Source of the DNA: Candidatus Lokiarchaeota archaeon | Lineage (GTDB): Archaea; Asgardarchaeota; Thorarchaeia; Thorarchaeales; Thorarchaeaceae | Reading direction: 5' to 3' | DNA length: 64,000 nucleotides | Assembly: GCA_014730275.1 (NCBI GenBank) | Contig: WJIL01000117.1 | Span: 36,671 to 100,670 of the forward strand | Shown here: positions 9,113 to 17,957 of the stretch, piece after piece | How positions within the stretch are numbered: the stretch's first letter is position 1 | Layout of the letters: each line of letters begins with the position of its first letter | Translations under genes and position numbers: made by a program | The notes under the pieces: model-generated | Told to the model about the DNA's origin: nothing | The model's database searches: none | What the model saw: the letters and a program-made list of their open reading frames with translations, nothing else

Positions 9113-9164
9113 ATTTAACTGATTCTAGATTTAAGAACTTGATCAATCATTCACATTCGAGTAT

Positions 9165-11561
9165 CTACTCTGCTTCGCGAATAGCGGCAACAGCAACTTG
9201 CCCAAGTGAAACCCCTGCGTCTCCCGGAGGGACCTTTTTATGTATCAATGGTGTTTTCCCTACGGCTTCGATTTGTGATACTATTGCTTTTGTAAGAATA
9301 CGATTTAGAGCAACGCCTCCTGAGAATCCAATGTGTTGTATATCTTCTTTGTCTGCTGTTCTAATAGCCAATTCAGCAAACCCCTTTCCGAGCGACCATT
9401 GAGCTGCATATGCGATTTCTCGCGGATCATATCCTTTTTTCTTCAATTCTACTACTGATTTCAAGAATTCAGTAGTATCCAGTTCTCTTCCTCTTCTTGT
9501 CTTTAAGTACACCGGTTCAATTTTCAAATCCGTCTCTCTTGCGTGAGCTTCAAGTTTCATTGGACACTCGCCATCGTAAGTGTTCTGAGAACAGACTCCA
9601 AGCGCCAATGAGATTGCATCTAGGACTCGTCCTGTACTGCTACTTGCTAAGGTGTTTATCTCATTCTCTATCATATCGATGAGCACTGAGATAGAATCTT
9701 TGGTTGCTATAGTATTTTTGCTTATTCGTGCATTTCCCACTAACCCAATGATTTCATCAATCGGAATCGAATTATGGAGAATACTCAAGAGCGCTCTCGT
9801 GCTGAACTTGGCTGAAAGATCCCCTCCCGGATATACTTGCTGCATTAAGCCGGATTCTCGCGAGTAGTCCAAAGCGTTACCTAACAGAATTTCCCCTCCC
9901 CATCCACTTCCATCACGTCCGTATCCATACCCATCGGCTGTAATACACACAATACGCGTATCAAGCTCTAATTCATGATCGACAAGTATGGAGGCTAGGT
10001 GGGCATGGTGGTGTTGCACGCGTTGTAGCGGTATGTCATTCATTCTGGCTTGTTCCTCGGCATATTCTGTACTTAGGAATTGAGGATGCAAATCACATGC
10101 GATAGCATCTAGATTTTCAATTCCTAGAAGATGTATCATATGTTGAATGGCTTCATCGAGAAATTCTAAGCTTTCAAGGCTATTTGTGTCGCCTATGTGT
10201 TGGGTCATATAGATATTGCCTGATTTAGAAATTGATGCTGTCGCCTTTTCTTCTGGTCCGACTCCCAATATGTTTATTTCTTTGAATGATTTCTTCAACG
10301 GAATTGGATTTGGAACAAAACCCCGCGAGCGTCTTATGAAGACCGCATTCTCTTTGTGAACGACTTTCAAAACAGAATCGTCGGCTCGTTGATCAATCTC
10401 CCGATCATGAACCAGAAAGTAGTCAGCTATATTGGTAAGCTCTGAGAGAATAGTCCTTGGGTCTTTGTACATTGGTATGCCACTTGGATTGGCACTTGTC
10501 ATTACGAATGCAGGTTCTTGACTGAAATGAAAAAGTAGATGATGTAGCGGTGCATAGGGCAACATAACCCCCACTGTATCCAACCCAGGAGCTATTTCTT
10601 CAAGCGACTTGGCTGGTATTTCGCTAATTGCTCCATGATTTTTCATTATTGGTATTTCTTTCTTTTTGATTAGTACAATAGGCCGCCTCCATGACTCGAG
10701 TAATTCCCTTTCATATACTGAAGGAACAAGGAATTGATTCATTCTCTCTATGCTCTCTGTCATGATTGCAAAAGGTTGATTTCGCCTTTGTTTTCTGCTT
10801 CTCAATTTCCTAATTGGTTCCAATTCCGTAGTTTTTGTAGCAAGATGTGTTCCTGTAATCCCTTGTATTGCAACAATAGATCCGTTTGCTAGTAGTCGAA
10901 CAGTCTCAGATACTGCTTCATGTCCGCGTGCAATTTCTTTTTCATTGCTTACGAGTTTGTATGTGGGACCACATTTGGGACAAGCTGTAGTTTGAGCATG
11001 ATACCGACGATTTAATGGGTTGGTGTAACCTGTATTACAATTATTACAAAGTGGAAATTCATCCATGGTTGTGTTTGGCCTATCATATGGCAAGTCGGTT
11101 ATGGTGGAGAATCTAGGTCCACAAGCTGCACAAGCTGTAAAGGGATAAAGGTACCAACGCGAAGAGGGATCTAACATTTCCTCTATGCAATTATGGCAAA
11201 CAGCTATATCTGGTGGAATCTCGGGTGCTGCATCTTCGCTTCTTTTTTCCGATGATTTCACGATTTCAAAATCACTGTATTTATCTTCCGCTTCTCTCCA
11301 TTCAATGTCAAGCGATTCAATGCGGGATATCGATGGTGGATTATGGTTCAATTCATTGATTAGATTCAGGATACTCTGGCGATTACCTTCTGCTATTATC
11401 TTTACACCAGCATCTCCGAGGTTCAAAACATATCCTTTCAGAGATTCTCTCTTGGCTACACGGTAAATGAATGGCCTGAATCCCACTCCCTGTACAATTC
11501 CAGTGACATGGATTTCAGCCCTTACTGTCAATCTTGGATGGACCTCTGTTGAATCTATCAA
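9165..11561 (-). CDS. hypF: Carbamoyltransferase HypF (NiFe-hydrogenase maturation)
   Basis: Builds the cyanide ligands of the NiFe centre by carbamoylating the HypE C-terminal cysteine. Domain order is complete in 798 aa: acylphosphatase (about 14-100, VTGIVQGVGFRPF), paired zinc fingers (CHNC, CAACGPR, CNNC, CPKCG), YrdC-like adenylation (about 205-390) and a Kae1-like domain with VQHHHAHLAS, GYGRDGSGWGGE and GFSGGVALNRI. The first codon is TTG; no clear Shine-Dalgarno decides the start. No other hyp genes or hydrogenase subunits are in the window, but a HycI-type protease is at 34748. Its presence implies a NiFe hydrogenase elsewhere. Confidence 0.95.
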   Translation of the reverse strand: MIDSTEVHPRLTVRAEIHVTGIVQGVGFRPFIYRVAKRESLKGYVLNLGDAGVKIIAEGNRQSILNLINELNHNPPSISRIESLDIEWREAEDKYSDFEIVKSSEKRSEDAAPEIPPDIAVCHNCIEEMLDPSSRWYLYPFTACAACGPRFSTITDLPYDRPNTTMDEFPLCNNCNTGYTNPLNRRYHAQTTACPKCGPTYKLVSNEKEIARGHEAVSETVRLLANGSIVAIQGITGTHLATKTTELEPIRKLRSRKQRRNQPFAIMTESIERMNQFLVPSVYERELLESWRRPIVLIKKKEIPIMKNHGAISEIPAKSLEEIAPGLDTVGVMLPYAPLHHLLFHFSQEPAFVMTSANPSGIPMYKDPRTILSELTNIADYFLVHDREIDQRADDSVLKVVHKENAVFIRRSRGFVPNPIPLKKSFKEINILGVGPEEKATASISKSGNIYMTQHIGDTNSLESLEFLDEAIQHMIHLLGIENLDAIACDLHPQFLSTEYAEEQARMNDIPLQRVQHHHAHLASILVDHELELDTRIVCITADGYGYGRDGSGWGGEILLGNALDYSRESGLMQQVYPGGDLSAKFSTRALLSILHNSIPIDEIIGLVGNARISKNTIATKDSISVLIDMIENEINTLASSSTGRVLDAISLALGVCSQNTYDGECPMKLEAHARETDLKIEPVYLKTRRGRELDTTEFLKSVVELKKKGYDPREIAYAAQWSLGKGFAELAIRTADKEDIQHIGFSGGVALNRILTKAIVSQIEAVGKTPLIHKKVPPGDAGVSLGQVAVAAIREAE

Positions 11562-11693
11562 TACTCATGATATTAATTCAATGAAGTGGCAATAGCATTC
11601 GAATCTAGTCTGTTATGGTTTTGTGGTGTACTGTCCACTATTTTTGTTATACATGCTCTTAAGGTTCAATGCGTATATGATAACTGATTCGCA

Positions 11694-12107
11694 TTGACTG
11701 GTCGTGGAACGAAAAACAATATACACATCAATAGAGGAAAACCAAAGGCAACACCCTCCATCCTTGCATCCATACCCCAATGTCTGCGCACAGCACTCAT
11801 GGAGAAAATAGATGAATCGAAAGAGTGCAAGAATTCCCTTTTGATATCGAGCAATACTCTTGCAAATCGATTCATTCTTAATCAGTGGGGCATACGACCA
11901 TCTCAACGCAGGCAGTACACGAATCTCTTCTCAGTCGTTCGTGAGAGATGTAGAACTCTATTCAATTACTATTCAAAAAGACGAAAAATACAATGGAACG
12001 ATGGCGAAAAGAGTTACTATTTCGGTGTTCATCGTTTTGATAAGGTTCGGGGGAATGTGATTCTTCGATTCGTGTCAATTCCCCCTGATAGACAATGGGC
12101 CTTTTAG
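11694..12107 (+). CDS. Doubtful hypothetical ORF
   Basis: A 137-aa frame with a TTG start in the 792-bp gap 11562-12353. The C-terminal half (about residue 75 onwards) is basic and aromatic (CRTLFNYYSKRRKIQWND, FGVHRF). I recognise no family, and overlapping frames are open on the other strand. No convincing ribosome-binding site. It could be a real small gene, a decayed one, or chance. It ends 6 bp before the first tandem 9-bp element. I see nothing else in the gap apart from that element. Confidence 0.25.
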   Translation: MTGRGTKNNIHINRGKPKATPSILASIPQCLRTALMEKIDESKECKNSLLISSNTLANRFILNQWGIRPSQRRQYTNLFSVVRERCRTLFNYYSKRRKIQWNDGEKSYYFGVHRFDKVRGNVILRFVSIPPDRQWAF

Positions 12108-12113
12108 CTTTTT

Positions 12114-12131
12114 GTATTATCTGTATTACAA
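12114..12131 (+). repeat. Tandem 9-bp element 1 (GTATTANNN x2)
   Basis: GTATTATCT followed directly by GTATTACAA. It lies 223 bp upstream of the HTH gene at 12354. Confidence 0.7.
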
Positions 12132-12353
12132 ACTATTTTGAGAATCTTAGATTCCATCTTTTCTTCTTGTGAGCGATTAGCTTAAGTTGATTAGGAAGAA
12201 TCCCGTATACGGAACTGTATCCGTAGAAACACACAGATGTTTGCCCCATCAATCAGCACTCATAACGCCTTAAATTCAAAATGAGGATTTATGAACGGTG
12301 ATACAAAAAACCACGTGAAGAAACAACATCTGGTCCACTGAGGTTGAATTAAG

Positions 12354-12887
12354 TTGAGCGAAGAAGAAGAACTGAAACACATTGCCAGGAATGCGAGACA
12401 GGTACTGAAGGAACCCCTTCTCAAATCATTGTTACCGAAATCCAGTCTTACAAATACGCAACTGGAGACACTACTCATCGATATTGTTGTAGAAGACAAG
12501 TATGGAGATCACATTACCTATGATGAAAAGGCCAATTTGAGATCTAATTCAACAAGTGAAGGAATGGGTGTAACAAGAGGGGCTTTCAATAGAACACTGA
12601 AGCAAGCACGACGAAACGTTACTGAATGTCTATACACCATGCTTCTTCTAGCCTATCTAGGTCTCTTTGATTATACGATTTTCAGACCTTTTGAGGAAGT
12701 AGCAACCAGAATCGGCAACTACCGGAGGATTAGGGAAACGCTAGCTGGGAAGCGAAGTATTTCAGAAGAAGAGCTAGAGAGTTATACAGCTACCGAGAAA
12801 ACACTCCAAAATGCTATAGATCAGCTAGCTAGCTCTCTACCTATGAAAACAACTCTCTCTAAAAAGCAATCTAACTTATCAGAATGA
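12354..12887 (+). CDS. HTH protein with sigma-region-4-like helices, function unknown
   Basis: A 177-aa protein with a TTG start and a GAGG about 12 nt upstream. The middle contains LTNTQLETLLIDIV, a spacer, then GVTRGAFNRTLKQARRNV, laid out like the helix-turn-helix of sigma-70 region-4-type domains, followed by a hydrophobic segment LYTMLLLAYLGLFDY and a charged C-terminal helix. DNA binding is likely but I cannot name a family. Tandem 9-bp elements sit upstream (12114) and 16 bp beyond its stop (12903), so it is a candidate for the protein that reads them, alongside the RHH protein at 16157. The 537 bp that follow (12888-13424) contain no convincing gene. Confidence 0.65.
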   Translation: MSEEEELKHIARNARQVLKEPLLKSLLPKSSLTNTQLETLLIDIVVEDKYGDHITYDEKANLRSNSTSEGMGVTRGAFNRTLKQARRNVTECLYTMLLLAYLGLFDYTIFRPFEEVATRIGNYRRIRETLAGKRSISEEELESYTATEKTLQNAIDQLASSLPMKTTLSKKQSNLSE

Positions 12888-12902
12888 GATGTACTAATGA
12901 CC

Positions 12903-12920
12903 GTATTAAACGTATTACAA
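12903..12920 (+). repeat. Tandem 9-bp element 2 (GTATTANNN x2)
   Basis: GTATTAAAC followed directly by GTATTACAA, 16 bp after the stop of the HTH gene. A 71-aa frame starting at 12897 overlaps it and is not credible. Confidence 0.7.
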
Positions 12921-13173
12921 CAAAATACTGCGATAAACATCAAATTTCTTTCCCAGCTCGATTTCTATGGAACTGGTACATATGTTAAAACTAGCCGGAT
13001 TACAACAGTCGACTTACGAAGAAAAATGCTCGAGTGTGCCAAGTCGATGATGGTGCCGGATTACCGGAGCTCTGCCCATCAACTCTTCGATCTCGCTATT
13101 GGAACTTCTTAGAGGTATGTGGTTTGTTGAGGAGATAGAAATGCCAACATCGTATACGTAGAGTCAAGGGGAA

Positions 13174-13192
13174 CTAACCTGCATCCGGTTAG
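13174..13192. repeat. Small hairpin in gene-poor stretch
   Basis: CTAACC and GGTTAG form a 6-bp stem with a 7-nt loop in the otherwise empty stretch 12921-13344. There is no T-run after it. It might be a transcript-end or protein-binding hairpin; the support is weak. Confidence 0.25.
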
Positions 13193-13344
13193 GTTACCAC
13201 GCATCAATCTGACACACTCAAGGAATACTATGGAAAGAGGGTAAATAGTTCTAATCTTAGAACGAGGTATTTTTGACTATTTTGAAAACCAACCAATTCT
13301 CAAAATAGAATGAAAGGACAAAATACTGTTCAATAAATCCTCTC

Positions 13345-13362
13345 GTATTAGTTGTATTACCA
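13345..13362 (+). repeat. Tandem 9-bp element 3 (GTATTANNN x2)
   Basis: GTATTAGTT followed by GTATTACCA, 62 bp upstream of the 421-aa gene at 13425, in a position that would overlap its promoter. Confidence 0.7.
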
Positions 13363-13424
13363 TTTCTGTTGCTAGCTTTTTCGTTTATCGAAATAATGTT
13401 TTATTATAGACACTGGTGCATTAG

Positions 13425-14690
13425 ATGTTGGAACGAATGAATTCTGAAGATAGATTTCACGAATTGCGTGAGATGATCCAAAGGGAAATCGAAGTTGGTC
13501 ATTTCAGAAAGATGAAAGAGCTCTTGGTTCGAGCAATAGCGGATCGAAGAGAAAAAGATACAATGGATATTCTAGCTGGAATTGAAATTGAATCGGATTG
13601 GTCAACTGCTTGTGATCTTCTTTTGGAAGTAGAAGACGCCACATACGTTTGTCCTATTGGAATTGAGAACCCAGTAACTGAGTTGGAGCCTCTCAAATAC
13701 AGAGAAGTGATTTTCTCCATATTCTATTCGTCTGGACTTGAGCCAGTTGATATTCCCACAAAGAAAATGATCAATGAAGTGAGGGCTTGTGAATCTATGT
13801 CGTCAGCATGCAATAAATTCAGTAGTATATCTATGGAAACAGCAAGGAAGCAATTTGATAGCGGGGATACACTATTCTTTAATCCTATGAGTTTTGCTGA
13901 GTTGGATGGAGAATTTTTGAATAGACTACATTCTACTCGACAAGCAAATTTGATTCGAATCAATTCATTGGATCCTAATAGTCCATTGGACATTACTCCA
14001 CTATGGTCTGATGAAATTTGCAGGCGACACCTCATTGATTTGGGAATTACAGGACGATTCATTTCCGACGAAGATTTTAGTGATGTATTATCCGTAATAC
14101 AACAAGTCAGTAAAGGACCTCCCGATAGTGAAACCATTGGTTTGAGCGAAGAATTCCAGTTATCATCTCCGAGCAACAAGAAGTATCATCAATTACATGA
14201 GGCGCTTATTGACCAGAATATTGCAGATATCAATGCTCTTGGAAGTAAACATGCAGTACCCGTTTTAAAAAACGTAACTGAATCTAACCTGCTAACTTAC
14301 CGAACGGAGGAAACCAGTCGAAGATACAGAGAGTTCCTTGATTCAATTAATTCACATGTTATTGTCCGTTCAAACGATTCCATAGTAGTCTTTCAGAAGA
14401 TTATTGAAGAAGATTTCCCACGCATTTTGACTCCTGTAATAACTGCACTATCAAATTTCTATGACGGAAGCTCTGCTTCGGTAATAGCATCTATTCTTTG
14501 TAGGACAATTTCTCCTACAATCTTGGAGCATTGTGTTCGATCCATAAAGAATCTCTACACAAAATGTCCCGAGGTTCTTCCTCAAGTGAAGTCAATGCTG
14601 AATGAAGACTGTCACAATCATCAGAAACTGGAAAAATTGGTGAAAGAATTTTCTAAGCGTGAATCTGGGTGGTATTACAAGTATTACTAA
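13425..14690 (+). CDS. Hypothetical protein, 421 aa, mostly helical
   Basis: I do not recognise this protein. The ATG start gives MLERMNSEDRFHELREMI; an in-frame TTG/ATG choice cannot be settled because no strong Shine-Dalgarno is visible. The first 60 residues are amphipathic helix. The rest alternates helical stretches without membrane segments, signal peptide or cysteine motifs. The C-terminal third (SIVVFQKIIEEDFPRILTPV and onwards) has a weak look of HEAT-like helical pairs. The last codons (WYYKYY) are written by one copy of the tandem 9-bp element. It lies in the accessory-looking block and precedes the acyl-CoA synthetase gene by 42 bp. Confidence 0.7.
   Translation: MLERMNSEDRFHELREMIQREIEVGHFRKMKELLVRAIADRREKDTMDILAGIEIESDWSTACDLLLEVEDATYVCPIGIENPVTELEPLKYREVIFSIFYSSGLEPVDIPTKKMINEVRACESMSSACNKFSSISMETARKQFDSGDTLFFNPMSFAELDGEFLNRLHSTRQANLIRINSLDPNSPLDITPLWSDEICRRHLIDLGITGRFISDEDFSDVLSVIQQVSKGPPDSETIGLSEEFQLSSPSNKKYHQLHEALIDQNIADINALGSKHAVPVLKNVTESNLLTYRTEETSRRYREFLDSINSHVIVRSNDSIVVFQKIIEEDFPRILTPVITALSNFYDGSSASVIASILCRTISPTILEHCVRSIKNLYTKCPEVLPQVKSMLNEDCHNHQKLEKLVKEFSKRESGWYYKYY
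14672..14689 (+). repeat. Tandem 9-bp element 4 (GTATTANNN x2)
   Basis: GTATTACAA followed by GTATTACTA, overlapping the last sense codons and most of the stop codon of the 421-aa gene, and ending 43 bp before the ATG of the acyl-CoA synthetase gene. Promoter-proximal for the latter. Confidence 0.65.
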
Positions 14691-14732
14691 GAGTTAGTTA
14701 GTTATAAAACGTCAAACAAATGAGATTCCAGT

Positions 14733-16124
14733 ATGCAGCCCAATTTGACGTACGATGAGATTGATGATTTCTTCAATCCCCGAAGTGTCGCTCTTGTTGG
14801 AGCTTCGGCTGATTACAGAAAGCTGGGGAACTCAATTCTTTCGAATCTTCTGGCCTCAGAGGTAGAGGTGTATCCAGTTACAAGGAGTAGAGAGAAGGTC
14901 TTGGGTAGTACTGCTTATTCGAATCTAGAAGAGATTCCTGAAGATGTTGATTTAGTTATTATTGCTGTAGCAGCAAAGTACTGCCCCCAATTAATGCATG
15001 AAGTAAGAGCTGCTGGTGCTAGGAATGCTGTTATCATATCCGGTGGATTTAGTGAAAGCGGAGAAAGAGGAACTCAACTAGAACAGGAATTACACCAAGC
15101 TGCTAGAGAATCAGGCGTGCATTTCATTGGTCCTAACTGTGTAGGTGTGTCCAATTCGCGTCTATTCAATGGCACTTTTACTATGATGCCTGAACGAGGG
15201 AATATTGCTCTAATTTCCCAGAGTGGTGCCTTAGGTGGTATGCTAATTTACACGACAAAAGCTAAACGGATTGGAATGAGCAAATTCGTGAGTATTGGAA
15301 ATGCAACTGATATTGGATTCACTGATCTTCTCGGTTATCTGGCTGAAGATTCCCAAACAAAGGTCATAACGGTATACGTTGAGGGAGTAGAGGAAGGACG
15401 CTCATTCTATGAAGCCCTTAGTTCAGCATCCAGAAAAAAACCAGTAGTTGTATTGAAAGGTGGCACAAGTGATGCCGGCAGTCGTGCTACTCTTTCACAT
15501 ACTGGATCTCTGGCTGGTTCCCCTCAGGTCTTTGAAGGTATGATTCGTCAGTCGGGTTGTGTTACTGCTCCAACTTTCGACAGCTTGTTTGAAATCGCAA
15601 AGCTCTTTGACTATCAGCCCCTCCCAAAAGGTTGTAATATTGGTATTATTAGTAATACAGGCGGTGCTGCAGTACTTGCAACTGATTCTGCCTCACAACT
15701 TGGACTTAACATTCCCCCTCTGAGTCCTTCAACACGGAATGAGTTATCTAAACTGTTGCCTCCGATGGCCAGTGTGGAGAATCCTGTGGATGTTGTCGCC
15801 AGTGGGGGTCGTAGAGAATACAAACTAGCGACTCGGCTGTTACTGGAAGATTCTGCCATTGATATACTTCTGGCTATTTGTGGTGTTCCGACCTTCGCTG
15901 GTATGACACAGACTGAGCATGCGGCGGGCGCCCTTGAAGGGATAAGAATAGCCAATACTGGCAAACCTGTTGTTGGGGTCTGGCTTGCTGGAGAAATCGG
16001 AAAGCCCGGGAAGGATCTCTTAGAGATGAATCGAATCCCTTGCTACGACGATCCAAATATGGCGGCACTTTGTTGTGCAAAGATGAGTGAATATGCCCGG
16101 ATGCTTAATCGCAATGATTTGTAG
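14733..16124 (+). CDS. acdA: Acetate/acyl-CoA ligase (ADP-forming), alpha subunit
   Basis: Converts acyl-CoA, ADP and phosphate to the acid, CoA and ATP; in archaea this is the substrate-level phosphorylation step of peptide and sugar fermentation. The CoA-binding Rossmann domain is at the N-terminus (PRSVALVGASADYRKLGNSI). The ligase domains include FIGPNCVGV and LISQSGALGG. The phospho-accepting histidine lies in LSHTGSLAGS (about residue 255). At 463 aa it is an alpha subunit; the ATP-grasp beta subunit is not in this window. It fits functionally with IorAB upstream, which produces aryl-acetyl-CoA. Confidence 0.92.
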   Translation: MQPNLTYDEIDDFFNPRSVALVGASADYRKLGNSILSNLLASEVEVYPVTRSREKVLGSTAYSNLEEIPEDVDLVIIAVAAKYCPQLMHEVRAAGARNAVIISGGFSESGERGTQLEQELHQAARESGVHFIGPNCVGVSNSRLFNGTFTMMPERGNIALISQSGALGGMLIYTTKAKRIGMSKFVSIGNATDIGFTDLLGYLAEDSQTKVITVYVEGVEEGRSFYEALSSASRKKPVVVLKGGTSDAGSRATLSHTGSLAGSPQVFEGMIRQSGCVTAPTFDSLFEIAKLFDYQPLPKGCNIGIISNTGGAAVLATDSASQLGLNIPPLSPSTRNELSKLLPPMASVENPVDVVASGGRREYKLATRLLLEDSAIDILLAICGVPTFAGMTQTEHAAGALEGIRIANTGKPVVGVWLAGEIGKPGKDLLEMNRIPCYDDPNMAALCCAKMSEYARMLNRNDL

Positions 16125-16136
16125 CATCGAACTAGC

Positions 16137-16154
16137 GTATTACGAGTATTACGA
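16137..16154 (+). repeat. Tandem 9-bp element 5, perfect repeat
   Basis: GTATTACGA twice in a row, the most regular copy. It lies between the convergent 3' ends of acdA (12 bp before) and the RHH gene (2 bp after), so it is unlikely to be a promoter operator for either. This argues for a structural or partition-like role or a second function. Confidence 0.75.
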
Positions 16155-16156
16155 AA

Positions 16157-16432
16157 CTACGACTTGAGGTGTTGTCCTGCAATTTTCGGGAATTTATCTG
16201 ATACCGCTTGTCTTAGTTGTTGATCGACCCACATGCTCAAATTAATGGCATTCTCCTCTCTCACCGCTTGAAGACATGATCTCAAATCGGCACCAATTGA
16301 GAAGGAGACTATTGGGCTCTTCCTTTCACTGTTAGGAACTGACTCTCTGTCGTCCTTCGTTTCCTCCTTCTCTGCCTCCCCCTTCTCTGTTTCCTTTTCC
16401 TCTTTCTTTCGGTATTTTCCAAGAACACTCAT
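16157..16432 (-). CDS. Ribbon-helix-helix DNA-binding protein, partner of AAA+ ATPase
   Basis: A 91-aa protein. Residues 1-40 are a highly charged, probably disordered Lys/Glu tail. Residues 41-80 fit the ribbon-helix-helix fold: beta strand IVSFSIG, helix A ADLRSCLQAVREENA, turn INLS, helix B MWVDQQLRQAV. RHH proteins bind as dimers, often to tandem short repeats, and commonly serve as repressors or centromere-binding proteins. The gene begins 2 nt after the stop of the AAA+ gene, whose last codons supply GAGGT as ribosome-binding site, so the two form an operon. A perfect copy of the tandem 9-bp element lies just beyond its stop. That it binds these elements is inference. Confidence 0.75.
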   Translation of the reverse strand: MSVLGKYRKKEEKETEKGEAEKEETKDDRESVPNSERKSPIVSFSIGADLRSCLQAVREENAINLSMWVDQQLRQAVSDKFPKIAGQHLKS

Positions 16433-16434
16433 TC

Positions 16435-17409
16435 TTACCTGACCTCCTTGAGAATTTCAGAATATGCATCAGCTACGGTTTCCGCAATATCAACAGTAAC
16501 GGTTGGATCTCCTGATTTTCTTAGATTCTCTGCTGCGACTTGTTGACATGCTCTTGCTAACATTCTAAGATCTCTCGGATTTCCATTCGCCGCCTCGTTT
16601 ATTATCTCGATAGATGTTTCTTCAAATGGTTCTAGTTGGAAATCATCAGAATTGAACTGGTCGATATCTCCTCTTGCATAAGCAAGTCTTCTGCCGATGA
16701 ACTCGCGTGCTTTACTTCCATCCAGTGGGGGCACATCTAAAGGTTCTGTTCGGTTTGCTATCTGGGGAAGAAAAGAAAGCATGGCATTCCAGTATAGTTT
16801 GGTTCCTGACATTATCAGGGTCACAATTGGTTCATCAAGTCCTTCAGGATGATCATCAACCATCTCCTCTGTTGGCAGGTCTGCCAAGAAACGAAGCTTG
16901 TGAAAAGCCGCCTCTTGGTTATCTGCTACATCTTCGATGAAAAGCGCGGTACGACAGTCTTCTTCAATGTACCTTCGCAAGCTTTCCTTTGCTACAGCTT
17001 CAATAATCTGAGTTGACTCCCACGATCTTCGATACTTGATTCTAAGCGAATCAGCAATGGCTGCTGACATCTGCTTTTCATATAGGCCCGTCATGCCCAC
17101 ATATCCTGTGACGAATCTGTTCCCTCGCCTATCCGCAAGAGTAGGTAGGTCTCTTAAGGCTAAGAGCATAAGCGTACTTTTTCCGGATCCTACTGGTCCT
17201 CTCAAAAATATGTGTCTTTCATTGATTAGCACTATATCTACTAGTGTATCAAGAAAATCCGGATGCTCGACATAGAGACGAGCATCTGGCATTTTGAAAC
17301 CTCGAAACGGCGAAAACCTCATTCCAAGCTTCTCTTCCCAAGCTCTCAAGGCTTCCTTTCTCGTATTGAAATGTCTAATCAATGCACTTTCGTGAACTGC
17401 AATCGTCAT
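16435..17409 (-). CDS. AAA+ ATPase, Cdc6/ExeA-like, in operon with RHH protein
   Basis: A 324-aa P-loop ATPase: Walker A GPVGSGKST (71-79), Walker B ALFIEDVAD (about 155-163), sensor-1-like IMSGTK (199-204), a possible Arg finger in ANRTEPLDV (Arg220) and sensor-2-like GNPRDLRML (276-284). This pattern is that of Orc1/Cdc6-like and ExeA-like AAA+ proteins. The winged helix that completes Orc1/Cdc6 (about 400 aa) is absent; DNA contact may be provided by the RHH partner. One tandem 9-bp element ends in 17445, 36 bp upstream of the ATG, consistent with autoregulation. Candidates are a replication/segregation or transcription-remodelling factor; I cannot assign it further. Confidence 0.8.
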   Translation of the reverse strand: MTIAVHESALIRHFNTRKEALRAWEEKLGMRFSPFRGFKMPDARLYVEHPDFLDTLVDIVLINERHIFLRGPVGSGKSTLMLLALRDLPTLADRRGNRFVTGYVGMTGLYEKQMSAAIADSLRIKYRRSWESTQIIEAVAKESLRRYIEEDCRTALFIEDVADNQEAAFHKLRFLADLPTEEMVDDHPEGLDEPIVTLIMSGTKLYWNAMLSFLPQIANRTEPLDVPPLDGSKAREFIGRRLAYARGDIDQFNSDDFQLEPFEETSIEIINEAANGNPRDLRMLARACQQVAAENLRKSGDPTVTVDIAETVADAYSEILKEVR

Positions 17410-17427
17410 GAATTATTGTACACTCCT

Positions 17428-17445
17428 GTATTACGGGTATTAGTA
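17428..17445 (+). repeat. Tandem 9-bp element 6, upstream of AAA+/RHH operon
   Basis: GTATTACGG followed by GTATTAGTA, 18 bp upstream of the AAA+ start codon. A further half-site in opposite orientation (GTAATAC) lies about 20 bp beyond it. It is positioned to control the operon. Confidence 0.7.
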
Positions 17446-17613
17446 CATCCTACAATACACAGTGTTGTAATACAATTATTGTAGTTATAACCCTTTCTAG
17501 CAAATTTGCGACTTTTCTTAGCAACGTGTCCACAACTTTTTTCAGCAATCGATAGGCCCAATGACACCAGTCATAGAAGAAGAGTTTCCACCAAATAAGG
17601 GAAGCAGGAAATT

Positions 17614-17892
17614 ATGGAATTAGATAGAATTCAAAGAATACTCAACTCATTCATGGCAATCAGCTTTCTGGTTTTCGTCGGCCTTGCAGGCTATATTTTT
17701 CTCAGAGACATATCTCTAACTAACCAAACTGTAGCACTCCCATTTGCATTTCTTTATCTTAGTATAGTTACTCTGATTACTACTGCCCGAATTGCAGAGA
17801 ATCCTGATGGTCTGAGCGATTACCTGCGCGGATGGGTGGCTGTTTGCGCTTTTGGAACCCTTATCAGCGCACTTGCTTTCATGGTTCCGTAG
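17614..17892 (+). CDS. Small membrane protein with three predicted TM segments
   Basis: A 92-aa protein with an ATG start and GCAGG about 6 nt upstream. Hydrophobic segments at about 12-30, 37-57 and 70-90 predict three membrane passes; the short loops contain RDISLTNQ and RIAENPDGLSDYLRG. I recognise no family. It is followed 65 bp later by atpD and may be cotranscribed with it, but it is not a known ATP synthase subunit. Confidence 0.6.
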   Translation: MELDRIQRILNSFMAISFLVFVGLAGYIFLRDISLTNQTVALPFAFLYLSIVTLITTARIAENPDGLSDYLRGWVAVCAFGTLISALAFMVP

Positions 17893-17957
17893 AATCATTG
17901 CTGAATTCATAGCCGTTTGGATTAGTTAGTTCAACATACATTCGAGTGTGAACCTGT

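Noticed and set aside
11031..11050. GTATTACAA TTATTACAA inside hypF
   Set aside because: It is the reverse complement of codons for the zinc-finger CNNCNTG segment; the second half does not match the element.
12897..13112. 71-aa open frame after the HTH gene
   Set aside because: It starts in the tandem element, has no Shine-Dalgarno and no recognisable features.
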